This document shows, piece after piece, positions 41,712 through 50,222 of a stretch of DNA of 64,000 bases (positions within the stretch are counted from its first letter, which is position 1; every line of letters starts with the position of its first letter). The stretch lies in contig NZ_CP188257.1 of assembly GCF_049994355.1 (NCBI RefSeq), forward strand, positions 3,968,001-4,032,000, in the 5' to 3' direction. The translations under genes were made by a program, and so were the position numbers. The stretch comes from Angustibacter sp049994355. Its GTDB lineage: Bacteria > Actinomycetota > Actinomycetes > Actinomycetales > Angustibacteraceae. The notes below the pieces were generated by a model. It saw nothing but the letters and a program-made list of their open reading frames with translations. It did no database searches and had not been told where the DNA came from.

Positions 41712-42782
41712 TCAACCCAGCATGGTGCGCAGGTTCGGTGCGTGCTGCGTCGCGAACCGGTAGCCGTCCAGCGTCGTCTCGTCCCGGGCCGCGGAGTACG
41801 TCGACTCCGCAGTGCCCGGGTCGGCGACGAAGGCCGAGGCGAAGGCCTCGGCCTGCCGTGCGGCCGTGTCCATGCCGTGTCCGGCCCACGGGTCCTGGCC
41901 GGTTCCGGCGTCACCCACCAGCGCCCACCCAGGGCCACCGGCCGCTCGCAGGTAGGAGTCCGCGGGCAGGCCGGTGAACTGCCCGCCGACCCAGGCCGCG
42001 ACGTCCGCTCCCGGCCCGATCGAAGGGTGCGCGCGCAGCCGGTCCTCGAAGAACTCGGCCGGGTCACGGCGCGCGGCCGCGTACCCGTCGGCGGGCGTGC
42101 TCAGCGCGACGCAGGCCAGGCCGGCGTCGCTGGGAAACACGTAGGCGAACTCGTTGTCCACCAACGAGAACTGAGGGCCGACGCCATCCGGCAGCTGCGG
42201 CCAGTCGCGCGCGTACCGGTAGAACATGGTTCGGGCACCGGGCTCGCGCTCGGCGTCCGCTGCTTCGACCAGGCGGGCCACCGTGGAGCGGCGTCCGTCG
42301 GCGCCGACCACGACCCTGGCGTGGTGCGAGGTGCCGCCGTCGTCGACGACACCACCGACGCGGCCCTCTTCGCGCACCAGCCCCGCCACCCGCCGTCCGA
42401 ACCGGACGTCGACCCCGAGCTCGACCGCGCGCCGGACCAGGATCGCGTCCAGCGCGATCCGTCGGACGGACAGGCAGTACCCGAGCTCGCCGGGGTCCTG
42501 CGCAGGCCCGACCGCGGCCGGGCCCTCGTCCAGCGCGAAGTACTCGCAGACCAGCTGAGGTGCACCCGTGGCCAGCACCTCGTCGATCACACCGGTCTCG
42601 GCCAGCGAGCGCACCAGACCGTCGCCGCGGAAGAAGTGCGTGGACAAGGTGTCGCTCGGCAGCGTGTGCGCCTCGAGCAGCCGCACCCTCGCGCCGGACG
42701 TCGCCAGCCGGATCGCGGTCAGCGAGCCGGCGATCCGTCCGCCGACGACCACCACGTCGACGCCTGGCTCGGTTGCGCTCAT
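41712..42782 (-). CDS. FAD-dependent oxidoreductase (monooxygenase-like)
   Basis: 356 residues. The N-terminal Rossmann loop VVVVGGRIAGSLTAIRL is a GxGxxG variant with FAD-binding acid in LLEAH, the middle has VVGADGRRS (DG motif of FAD monooxygenases) and the C-terminal part has GWALVGDAGTGQDPWAGHGMD, with the GD motif for FAD. It resembles geranylgeranyl-reductase or PHBH-type flavoproteins. A TACTGT box 6 nt upstream predicts a leaderless mRNA. Substrate unknown. Confidence 0.9.
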   Translation of the reverse strand: MSATEPGVDVVVVGGRIAGSLTAIRLATSGARVRLLEAHTLPSDTLSTHFFRGDGLVRSLAETGVIDEVLATGAPQLVCEYFALDEGPAAVGPAQDPGELGYCLSVRRIALDAILVRRAVELGVDVRFGRRVAGLVREEGRVGGVVDDGGTSHHARVVVGADGRRSTVARLVEAADAEREPGARTMFYRYARDWPQLPDGVGPQFSLVDNEFAYVFPSDAGLACVALSTPADGYAAARRDPAEFFEDRLRAHPSIGPGADVAAWVGGQFTGLPADSYLRAAGGPGWALVGDAGTGQDPWAGHGMDTAARQAEAFASAFVADPGTAESTYSAARDETTLDGYRFATQHAPNLRTMLG

Positions 42783-42788
42783 GCGCGA

Positions 42789-42794
42789 ACAGTA
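42789..42794 (-). promoter_or_regulatory. -10 box of a leaderless promoter (FAD oxidoreductase)
   Basis: TACTGT on the minus strand, 6 nt before the ATG at 42782. Confidence 0.55.
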
Positions 42795-42843
42795 GACGCT
42801 TCCCTCAGGTTCTGGACGAGAACTTCTCGCCTAGTGCCGCATG

Positions 42844-42849
42844 TAGGTT
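42844..42849 (+). promoter_or_regulatory. -10 box of a leaderless promoter (kinase-aminotransferase fusion)
   Basis: TAGGTT, 6 nt before the ATG at 42856. Confidence 0.55.
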
Positions 42850-42855
42850 GAGCGC

Positions 42856-45222
42856 ATGAGTGGCGCTGCGGGTGGAGCGGGTTCGGGGATCGACGCGGTG
42901 CTGCTGGCCAAGCCGCCGGCGTTCAGCGAGCAGTCCGCCGCCGCGATGGGTGAGGCGGCCTTCGGCATCGCGGCCGCAGGTGCCCGGAACCTTGGCAGCG
43001 AACGCGACCAGACCTTCATGCTGCTCGGCGACGACGGGACCGGGCTGGCGATCCTCAAGGTCTCGAACCCGGCCGAGGACCCCGCGACCTTGGACATGGA
43101 GGCTCTGGTCGCCTTCCACGCGGTGCGGGCCGATCCTGCGCTGGCCGTCGCCCAGCCGCGTCGCTCCCCCGCCGCCCTACCGGACGCCGGAGCCGCGGGC
43201 TTCCGGGTCCGCTGGGATCACGATGGCGACGTGCACTGGCTGCGCGTCTACGACCTGCTCCCGGGCCGAGCGCGGCTCGATCCGCGCACCCTGGCGGACC
43301 CCGCGCTGGTGGCCTGGGGGCACACGACGGCGCGGCTGGGGCGGGCGCTGCGCAGCTTCATCCACCCGAACGCGATCCGCACCCTGCCCTGGGACGTCCA
43401 GCACGCCTCGACGGTGCGCCCGATGCTCGCGTCCATCGCGGACAGGTCGACCCGTGAAGCCGTCGAGGCGGTGCTCGACCGCTTCGAGCGGACGGTGCTT
43501 CCGCGATGGTCCGGGTTGCGCGCGCAGGTCATCCACACCGACCTCACGGCCGACAACGTGCTCGCCGACGACGACGGCCTGATCACCGGGATCATCGACT
43601 TCGGCGACCTGAGCCACACCGCCCTGGTGGTCGACCTGGCCTCCGTCCTGGACTCGATGGCCCTGGGCCGCCCTGGCGAGGAGATGTTCCGGGTGGCCCG
43701 TCTCGTGCTGGACGGCTACGAACATGTCGTCCCGCTCGAACCGCTCGAACGCGAGGTGATGGGCGAGATCTGGGCCGCCCGAGCGGCCGTCGGCGTGGCA
43801 ATCGGGTCGTGGCGGGCCGCCGAGGGCCTCGAGGAGCCCGGGTTCGCGGAGCGGCTGAACGAGACCGCGCTGGTGATGATGGACCACATGCTCACCACTG
43901 GGTGGGAGCGTACGGCGCTGGCCCTCGGCGCGCGGGACGACTCCCGCGGCGGGTCGGGCACCGCCGTCCTGTCCGGACGTCGGGACGCCGTGTTCGGGCC
44001 GGCAATGGAGCCGCTGAGCTACGACGAGCCCGTCGAGATGGCCTCGGCGAGCGGGGTCTGGATGCAGGACACCGAGGGCCGGCGCTACCTGGACGCCTAC
44101 AACAACGTGGTCTGCGTCGGGCACAGCCACCCTCGCGTGACGTCTGCGGTCGCGCGGCAGTGGCGGGTGCTGAACACCAACATGCGCTACCTGCACCACG
44201 CCGCCATCGAGCTCGGCGAGCGCCTCGTGCAGAGCTGCCCGCCCGAGCTGGACACCGTGCTGTTCGTGAACTCAGGCTCCGAGGCGAACGACCTCGCGTG
44301 GCGGATCGCCAAGTACCACACCGGGAACCAGGGCGGGCTGTGCACCGACTTCGCTTACCACGGCATCACCGAGTCGATGGCGGACCTCTCGCCGGAGGTG
44401 CTGCCTGCCGGAGTGTCCGGGGCCCAGCACGTCGAGACGTGGCTGCCACCGGACGCCTACCGCGGGCTGCACCCGTCGTCCGACGAGTTCGCCGCAGCGC
44501 TCGCGCGACTGGCGGCGCGCGACGTGGCGCCCGCCGCGGTGATCCTGGACGGCGTGCTGCAGAGCGACGGGGTGCTGGACCTCGAGCCCGCCTACGTGCA
44601 GGAGCTGGTCCGGCTGACTCACGAGTCAGGTGGTCTGTGGATCGCCGACGAGGTGCAGGGCGGTCACGGGCGCACCGGCTCGGCCATGTGGTCCTTCGAG
44701 CGGTTCGGGATCGTGCCCGACTTCGTCACCCTCGGCAAGCCGATGGGCAACGGTCAGCCGGTCGGTGCGGTCATCCTGCGGCGCGAGCTGGCCGAACGGT
44801 TCGCTCGGGACACCGTGTTCTTCTCCACCTTCGCCGGCAACCAGGTCTCGATGGTCGCCTCCCACGCGGTGCTCGACGTCCTGGCGGACGAGCGGGTCCT
44901 GCCCCGCGTCGAGGCCACCGGCGACGCGCTGCGAAAGGCGGTCCGGGAGGCGACCGCCGGCCACGACCGGGTCGGCGACGTGCGCGGTGTGGGTCTGGCC
45001 AACGGAATCGAGATCGTCACCGACCGGACGTCGCGCCGACCCGACCCGGAGGCGGCCGCCGCTGTGAAGAACGGGATGCGCGCCCGCGGCGTCCTCGTCG
45101 GAACCACGGGCCGTGCCGTCAACACGCTCAAGGTGCGGCCGCCGCTGGCCTTCACCGAAGTGCACATCCCGACCTTCGTCGCGGCGCTGACCGGCGCGCT
45201 GGACGAACTGCCGAGCAGCTAG
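42856..45222 (+). CDS. Kinase (APH-fold) fused to class-III aminotransferase-fold PLP enzyme
   Basis: 788 residues. Residues ~45-350 form an aminoglycoside-phosphotransferase-fold kinase: VIHTDLTADNVL (catalytic HxDxxxxN) and IDFGDL (DFG-like metal site). Residues ~375-788 are a class-III PLP-dependent enzyme: FVNSGSEAND, WIADEVQGGHGRTG and TLGKPMGNG with the PLP Lys at about 628. In animals the separate hydroxylysine kinase and phosphohydroxylysine phospho-lyase have just these folds, so one protein that phosphorylates an amino-alcohol and then eliminates phosphate is a good model. The substrate is not known. A TAGGTT box precedes the ATG by 6 nt. Confidence 0.87.
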   Translation: MSGAAGGAGSGIDAVLLAKPPAFSEQSAAAMGEAAFGIAAAGARNLGSERDQTFMLLGDDGTGLAILKVSNPAEDPATLDMEALVAFHAVRADPALAVAQPRRSPAALPDAGAAGFRVRWDHDGDVHWLRVYDLLPGRARLDPRTLADPALVAWGHTTARLGRALRSFIHPNAIRTLPWDVQHASTVRPMLASIADRSTREAVEAVLDRFERTVLPRWSGLRAQVIHTDLTADNVLADDDGLITGIIDFGDLSHTALVVDLASVLDSMALGRPGEEMFRVARLVLDGYEHVVPLEPLEREVMGEIWAARAAVGVAIGSWRAAEGLEEPGFAERLNETALVMMDHMLTTGWERTALALGARDDSRGGSGTAVLSGRRDAVFGPAMEPLSYDEPVEMASASGVWMQDTEGRRYLDAYNNVVCVGHSHPRVTSAVARQWRVLNTNMRYLHHAAIELGERLVQSCPPELDTVLFVNSGSEANDLAWRIAKYHTGNQGGLCTDFAYHGITESMADLSPEVLPAGVSGAQHVETWLPPDAYRGLHPSSDEFAAALARLAARDVAPAAVILDGVLQSDGVLDLEPAYVQELVRLTHESGGLWIADEVQGGHGRTGSAMWSFERFGIVPDFVTLGKPMGNGQPVGAVILRRELAERFARDTVFFSTFAGNQVSMVASHAVLDVLADERVLPRVEATGDALRKAVREATAGHDRVGDVRGVGLANGIEIVTDRTSRRPDPEAAAAVKNGMRARGVLVGTTGRAVNTLKVRPPLAFTEVHIPTFVAALTGALDELPSS

Positions 45223-45237
45223 GCGCGAGGAGAACGC

Positions 45238-45279
45238 GGGACCTAAGTCCCGTCAGCATCCCGGGTGACCTGCCGATGG
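45238..45279 (+). promoter_or_regulatory. FliA/WhiG-like promoter with upstream palindrome, copy 1
   Basis: A palindrome GGGACCTAAGTCCC (45238-45251) is followed by CGGGTGAC (45262-45269) and a -10-like GCCGATGG (45272-45279); TCAG lies 15 nt upstream of the last. The same pattern recurs at 46102-46142. Confidence 0.6.
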
Positions 45280-45316
45280 GTAGTGGCACACCACCCTTGA
45301 AAGAGAGAGCCACCTC

Positions 45317-45985
45317 GTGAAGAACAAGCGCACCTTCGGCGTTGCCATCGGCGCCCTGACTGCTGGAATCGTCCTGGTCCCGGTCGCGGCCTCCGCCTCC
45401 AATGGCCAGGCCTGGCTGCTCGGCCGGGCCAACGCCGAGACCACGGCCACCACAGTGACCAACTCGGCGGGCACCCCGCTGTCCCTGAAGGCCAAGAGCG
45501 GCTACGCCCCGCTCGCCGTCAACTCCACCAAGACGGTGACCAACCTGTCCGCCGACCGGCTGGACGGGCTGGACAGCACGTCCTTGGCCAAGACGTCCGG
45601 CCGGACCGGCACCATTGTGCACGATGGTGACTACGACGCCCTCGGTGCGAAGTGCCCGGTGGGCACGGTGTTCGTCTCCGGCGGTGGCTACGCCAAGTAC
45701 GGCGCGGGGATCCGCTACTCCGGTCCGGACTGGAACGCCGACACCGGCGCGATCATCCCGAACTCGTGGATCGTGCTGGACGAGTCCGACTACCCCGGGG
45801 TGAGCAACGTGACCTGCTACTCCCCGTCGGGGGCAGCGATCCCCGGCGCGGCGACCACCCTCGACCAGCTGAGCAGCGGCGGCGCCAACGTCTCAGAGTC
45901 GACGTCCGGCCCGTCGTGGCCGTCCGCTCGGGTCATCGCCAAGGCCGAGAGCTTCCAGGCCGCTCAGGTCCAGCCCAAGCGCTGA
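45317..45985 (+). CDS. Secreted protein, hypothetical (LDGLDST repeat type)
   Basis: 222 residues from a GTG. A Sec signal peptide ends at VAASAS; the mature part contains NLSADRLDGLDSTSLA, a stretch common in actinobacterial secreted proteins, and two Cys in the C-terminal half (KCPVGT and TCYSPS) likely forming a disulphide. Function unknown. The start is 37 nt downstream of an upstream element shared with the nuclease gene, so both are probably in one regulon linked to surface remodelling, motility or sporulation. Confidence 0.72.
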   Translation: MKNKRTFGVAIGALTAGIVLVPVAASASNGQAWLLGRANAETTATTVTNSAGTPLSLKAKSGYAPLAVNSTKTVTNLSADRLDGLDSTSLAKTSGRTGTIVHDGDYDALGAKCPVGTVFVSGGGYAKYGAGIRYSGPDWNADTGAIIPNSWIVLDESDYPGVSNVTCYSPSGAAIPGAATTLDQLSSGGANVSESTSGPSWPSARVIAKAESFQAAQVQPKR

Positions 45986-46101
45986 TCCGCTGAACCGGTC
46001 CCGGTCGGACGGCTAGGCACGTCCGGCCGGGACCACCGCTTCATTAGCAGCCGACTGTTCAACCGGACTGGGGCCCTGTTGGAGGAGATGTGGCACACAT
46101 C

Positions 46102-46142
46102 GGGACCAAAGTCCCTAAGCCAAACGGGTGACGTGCCGATAA
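46102..46142 (+). promoter_or_regulatory. FliA/WhiG-like promoter with upstream palindrome, copy 2
   Basis: GGGACCAAAGTCCC (46102-46115), TAAG (46116-46119), a 15-nt spacer and GCCGATAA (46135-46142) match the TAAA-N15-GCCGATAA consensus of WhiG/FliA sigma factors. CGGGTGAC lies inside the spacer as in copy 1. A second palindrome, GATGTGGCACACATC, abuts it at 46087-46101. Confidence 0.65.
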
Positions 46143-46231
46143 GTCGTAGTAACGCGCGCCAGCAGGTGGGCTGACCAAGGCCGAACGAAACGTCGCCCTG
46201 GGTCACTGATCGACGAACTCAGAGAGACATA

Positions 46232-46939
46232 ATGAGCAAGATCATCACCCGCGCCCTGGTGGGCGTGCTGGCGGCCGGAGTGCTCGTGCCGCTGGCCGGA
46301 GGCGCCGCTCAGGCTGCCTCGCACTCGACCAAGGTCACCTGGACCCATGCGCGGGTTGTCCGCTGGGTGGACGGCGACACGGTGGTCACCTCGCGCGGCA
46401 CGGTCCGGCTGATCGGGGTGGACACCCCGGAGCGCGGTCGGAACGGGGCGAGCGCTGCGACCAAGTGGGCCAAGCACCTGGCCCCGGTCGGCAGCACGGT
46501 GAGCCTCGGCGACCCGGCCAGCGTGAAGAACACCGACCGGTACGGGCGGCACCTGCGCTACGTGGTGCGCAACCGCGTGGACATCGACCGCAGCCAGATC
46601 AACCACGGGGCTAAGGCCCGGTACGACTCGCTGGACGGTTACCAGTGGCACCCGCGTCAGCGTGCCTACCGGGCCGCCGACAAGCGGCACCCGAACTACC
46701 GGGGTGGCTGGTCCTCGTCCCCGAGTTCGTCCGCGCCTGCCGCGCCGGCCTGGAACTACCCGTACGGCGGCGGCGGCGATGCCCACCCGTGCCCGAAGGG
46801 CTACCCGGTCAAGGGCAACGACAACTCCGGCATCTACCACGTGCCGGGCAACGCGTCCTACAACGCCACCAACAACCGGAACTGCTTCCGCCGTGAGATC
46901 GACGCGATCGCGGCCGGGTACCGCGCAGCCAAGATCTGA
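46232..46939 (+). CDS. Secreted thermonuclease-like protein with sunset domain
   Basis: 235 residues. A Sec signal peptide (about 1-30) precedes an SNase domain: WVDGDTV, RLIGVDTPERG and DRYGRHLRYV supply the Asp, Arg, Asp/Glu and Arg of the staphylococcal nuclease active site. After a Ser/Pro linker, the C-terminal ~45 residues (GIYHVPGN, NRNCFRREIDAIAAGYRAAK) fit the sunset domain found on actinobacterial secreted proteins. The mature protein should cleave extracellular DNA or RNA. Its promoter shares the FliA/WhiG-like element with the preceding gene; the next gene starts 3 nt later. Confidence 0.87.
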   Translation: MSKIITRALVGVLAAGVLVPLAGGAAQAASHSTKVTWTHARVVRWVDGDTVVTSRGTVRLIGVDTPERGRNGASAATKWAKHLAPVGSTVSLGDPASVKNTDRYGRHLRYVVRNRVDIDRSQINHGAKARYDSLDGYQWHPRQRAYRAADKRHPNYRGGWSSSPSSSAPAAPAWNYPYGGGGDAHPCPKGYPVKGNDNSGIYHVPGNASYNATNNRNCFRREIDAIAAGYRAAKI

Positions 46940-46941
46940 AC

Positions 46942-47325
46942 ATGACTGCCGACTACGACTTTTACGCCGCCCGGCCATCCACCTCGCCGACACCACCCAC
47001 ACCGCCCACTCCGATGGAGCCCGAGCCTGGCCCCCGGCCGGTCCCGCTGGCCGGTGCCAAGGTGCCCGAGTCCGCCTCACTGATCGTCTGGGGCATCGTG
47101 CTCCAGGTGTTCGGCTCGGCGCTGTGGTACATCGGCATCCGCAAGGGTCTGGGTGCGCTGTTCGCCGAGTCCGGCATGTCCGAGGCCCACGGCTACCAGT
47201 ACGCCGGTCAACTGGCCATCCTGGGTGGCTTCGCCCTGATGCTGCTGGGCATCTACCGGGTGGCCCACAACGTGGACGAGACCCGCAAGGCCGTGCAGAT
47301 CCTGGTCGAGCAAAGGCAGCCGTGA
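46942..47325 (+). CDS. Two-helix membrane protein, hypothetical
   Basis: 127 residues. A Pro-rich cytosolic N terminus (about 1-40) is followed by two transmembrane helices (about 47-65 and 88-107). The start lies 2 nt after the nuclease stop, so it is cotranscribed with the secreted nuclease. No family is recognised; a role in regulation or retention of the nuclease is only a guess. It ends 29 bp before the convergent guaA stop. Confidence 0.68.
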   Translation: MTADYDFYAARPSTSPTPPTPPTPMEPEPGPRPVPLAGAKVPESASLIVWGIVLQVFGSALWYIGIRKGLGALFAESGMSEAHGYQYAGQLAILGGFALMLLGIYRVAHNVDETRKAVQILVEQRQP

Positions 47326-47354
47326 GCACCGAGCCCTGATCTGCCCGGGGTGTC

Positions 47355-48938
<1,584 letters not shown>

Positions 48939-48944
48939 CCCGCC

Positions 48945-48950
48945 AGCGTA
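48945..48950 (-). promoter_or_regulatory. -10 box of the guaA promoter
   Basis: TACGCT on the minus strand, 6 nt before the GTG at 48938. Confidence 0.55.
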
Positions 48951-48994
48951 TCGGCGGCCGAGGCCCGGCTTCGCTCGGCGCCCCCGTGCATGGC

Positions 48995-49056
48995 TGCAGC
49001 CGTGGTTGCAGCGTCGCGGGGGCAATCACCCCCACCTGCCTGCAACCACGCCTGCA
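48995..49056 (-). terminator. Long hairpin between DUF3817 gene and guaA
   Basis: Outer arms TGCAGCCGTGGTTGCAG (48995-49011) and 49040-49056 pair with one mismatch and enclose an inner GGGGG/CCCCC hairpin. It probably terminates the SURF1-DUF3817 transcript before guaA starts. No U tract. Confidence 0.6.
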
Positions 49057-49066
49057 CCCACGGCGA

Positions 49067-49402
49067 TCAGGCGGCAGGGGTCCCGACCGCCGAGCCCTCG
49101 ACCTCGCGGGCCACCTTGCGCTCCATCACGAACGAGAAGAACGGGACGACGCCGGCCAGCATCACGCCGATCATCTTCGGCAGCGACCACTTCACCCGGA
49201 AGCCCAGGTCGGCCACGCTGATGACGTAGAGCAGGTACAGGAAGCCGTGGATCTGGCTCCACCACAGCAGCGAGTCGTTGTCGAAGCCGTAGTGCAGCAC
49301 GACCTCGGCGACCAGCAGCAGCAGGCCGATGCCGACGATCACGGCCATGATCTTGAAGCGGGTCAGGGACGACTTGATCTTGGGGCTCAGCTCGCTGCTC
49401 AC
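49067..49402 (-). CDS. DUF3817 membrane protein
   Basis: 111 residues with three hydrophobic helices (about 17-38, 47-67 and 73-93) and IHGFLYLLYV plus WSLPKMIGVMLAGVVPF, diagnostic of DUF3817. The GTG start overlaps the SURF1 stop (GTGA), so the two are coupled. Its function is unknown, but it sits beside respiratory genes in many actinobacteria, so a role in the membrane or in the oxidase complex is possible. Confidence 0.9.
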   Translation of the reverse strand: MSSELSPKIKSSLTRFKIMAVIVGIGLLLLVAEVVLHYGFDNDSLLWWSQIHGFLYLLYVISVADLGFRVKWSLPKMIGVMLAGVVPFFSFVMERKVAREVEGSAVGTPAA

Positions 49403-50160
49403 GCGCCGACCTTCTCACGGTCCGCCTCGGCCCGTTCACGCTGGTCCTGGCGGACCATCTTCCACCACAGCACCAGTGCGAAGCCGGCGAACACCCACCA
49501 TTGGACGGCGTAGGCCGCGTTGCGCCACGCGATGCCGTGCGGCTGCGGCCTGGGCGCGCTCGCCCGTTCCGGCTGGGCGCCGACCCCGGCCGGCTGCTCC
49601 GAAGCGGCCACCAGGTAGCCGTTGTAGATCGGCGAGCCCCACCGGTTCACCAGCTCTGCGGCGTCCAGCGCCGCAAGCTGACCGTCGGGCAGCGCCGCAG
49701 CGCCATCCCCCGGTGCATCATCTGGCTGAAGTACGCCCGTGACTTCGACCACACCGGAGGGCGCGTGCGAGGGGTCCGCGGCGGGATCCTGCGGGCTCGG
49801 CACCCAGCCCCGGACGACGGGGAGCCACCCGCCGGACGACGTCCGCAGGGCTGCGACGACCCACCAGCCGCTGCGTCCGTGCTGCAGGCGCTCGGCCACC
49901 AGGACCTGCCGGGTGGGGTCGTAAGTGCCGCTCGCATGCACCGCGCGGGCGTCCGCGGACGTCGGGAACGGCTGCTGCGCAACGAGGACGTCGTCCAGCG
50001 CAGCCGGTGGCCGGGCGGCGACCTGCTCGGCGGCCTTGCGCGCACCCTTGTCGCGGGCGACGCCGAGCTGCCACGACCCGAGCCAGCCGAACGCCACGCA
50101 CAGCACCACCACCAGCGCCAGCAGGGCCAGCCATCGGGGCTGCAGCGCGGTCCTCAGCAC
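49399..50160 (-). CDS. SURF1-family cytochrome oxidase assembly protein
   Basis: 253 residues. The start GTG at 50160 was chosen since TACGGT ends 6 nt upstream and the protein then opens MLRTALQPRWLALLAL, typical of SURF1; a GTG at 50220 would add an atypical leader. One N-terminal and one C-terminal transmembrane helix flank the extracytoplasmic SURF1 domain (about 30-220, with WLPVVRGWVP and YAVQWWVFA). It assists haem delivery or assembly of aa3-type cytochrome oxidase. No oxidase gene lies nearby. It is divergent from the ABC exporter. Confidence 0.92.
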   Translation of the reverse strand: MLRTALQPRWLALLALVVVLCVAFGWLGSWQLGVARDKGARKAAEQVAARPPAALDDVLVAQQPFPTSADARAVHASGTYDPTRQVLVAERLQHGRSGWWVVAALRTSSGGWLPVVRGWVPSPQDPAADPSHAPSGVVEVTGVLQPDDAPGDGAAALPDGQLAALDAAELVNRWGSPIYNGYLVAASEQPAGVGAQPERASAPRPQPHGIAWRNAAYAVQWWVFAGFALVLWWKMVRQDQRERAEADREKVGA

Positions 50161-50166
50161 GCCCTG

Positions 50167-50172
50167 ACCGTA
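50167..50172 (-). promoter_or_regulatory. -10 box of the SURF1 promoter
   Basis: TACGGT on the minus strand, 6 nt before the GTG at 50160, supports that start over the GTG at 50220. Confidence 0.55.
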
Positions 50173-50208
50173 CGCGAAAACGATTGGGGGACTGTCGGGG
50201 GTACGTCG

Positions 50209-50214
50209 TACCGT
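50209..50214 (+). promoter_or_regulatory. -10 box of the ABC exporter operon promoter
   Basis: TACCGT, 8 nt before the GTG at 50223. Confidence 0.45.
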
Positions 50215-50222
50215 TGACACTC

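Noticed and set aside
45238..46142. Shared element as a c-di-GMP (GEMM) riboswitch
   Set aside because: The GGGAC...CCGAT stretches superficially resemble parts of GEMM, but the GNRA loop, its receptor and the conserved order are absent, and the first copy is only 38 nt from the start.
50160..50220. GTG at 50220 as the SURF1 start
   Set aside because: It sits 3 nt from the divergent exporter start and adds an atypical leader. The GTG at 50160 has a TACGGT box and the usual N terminus.
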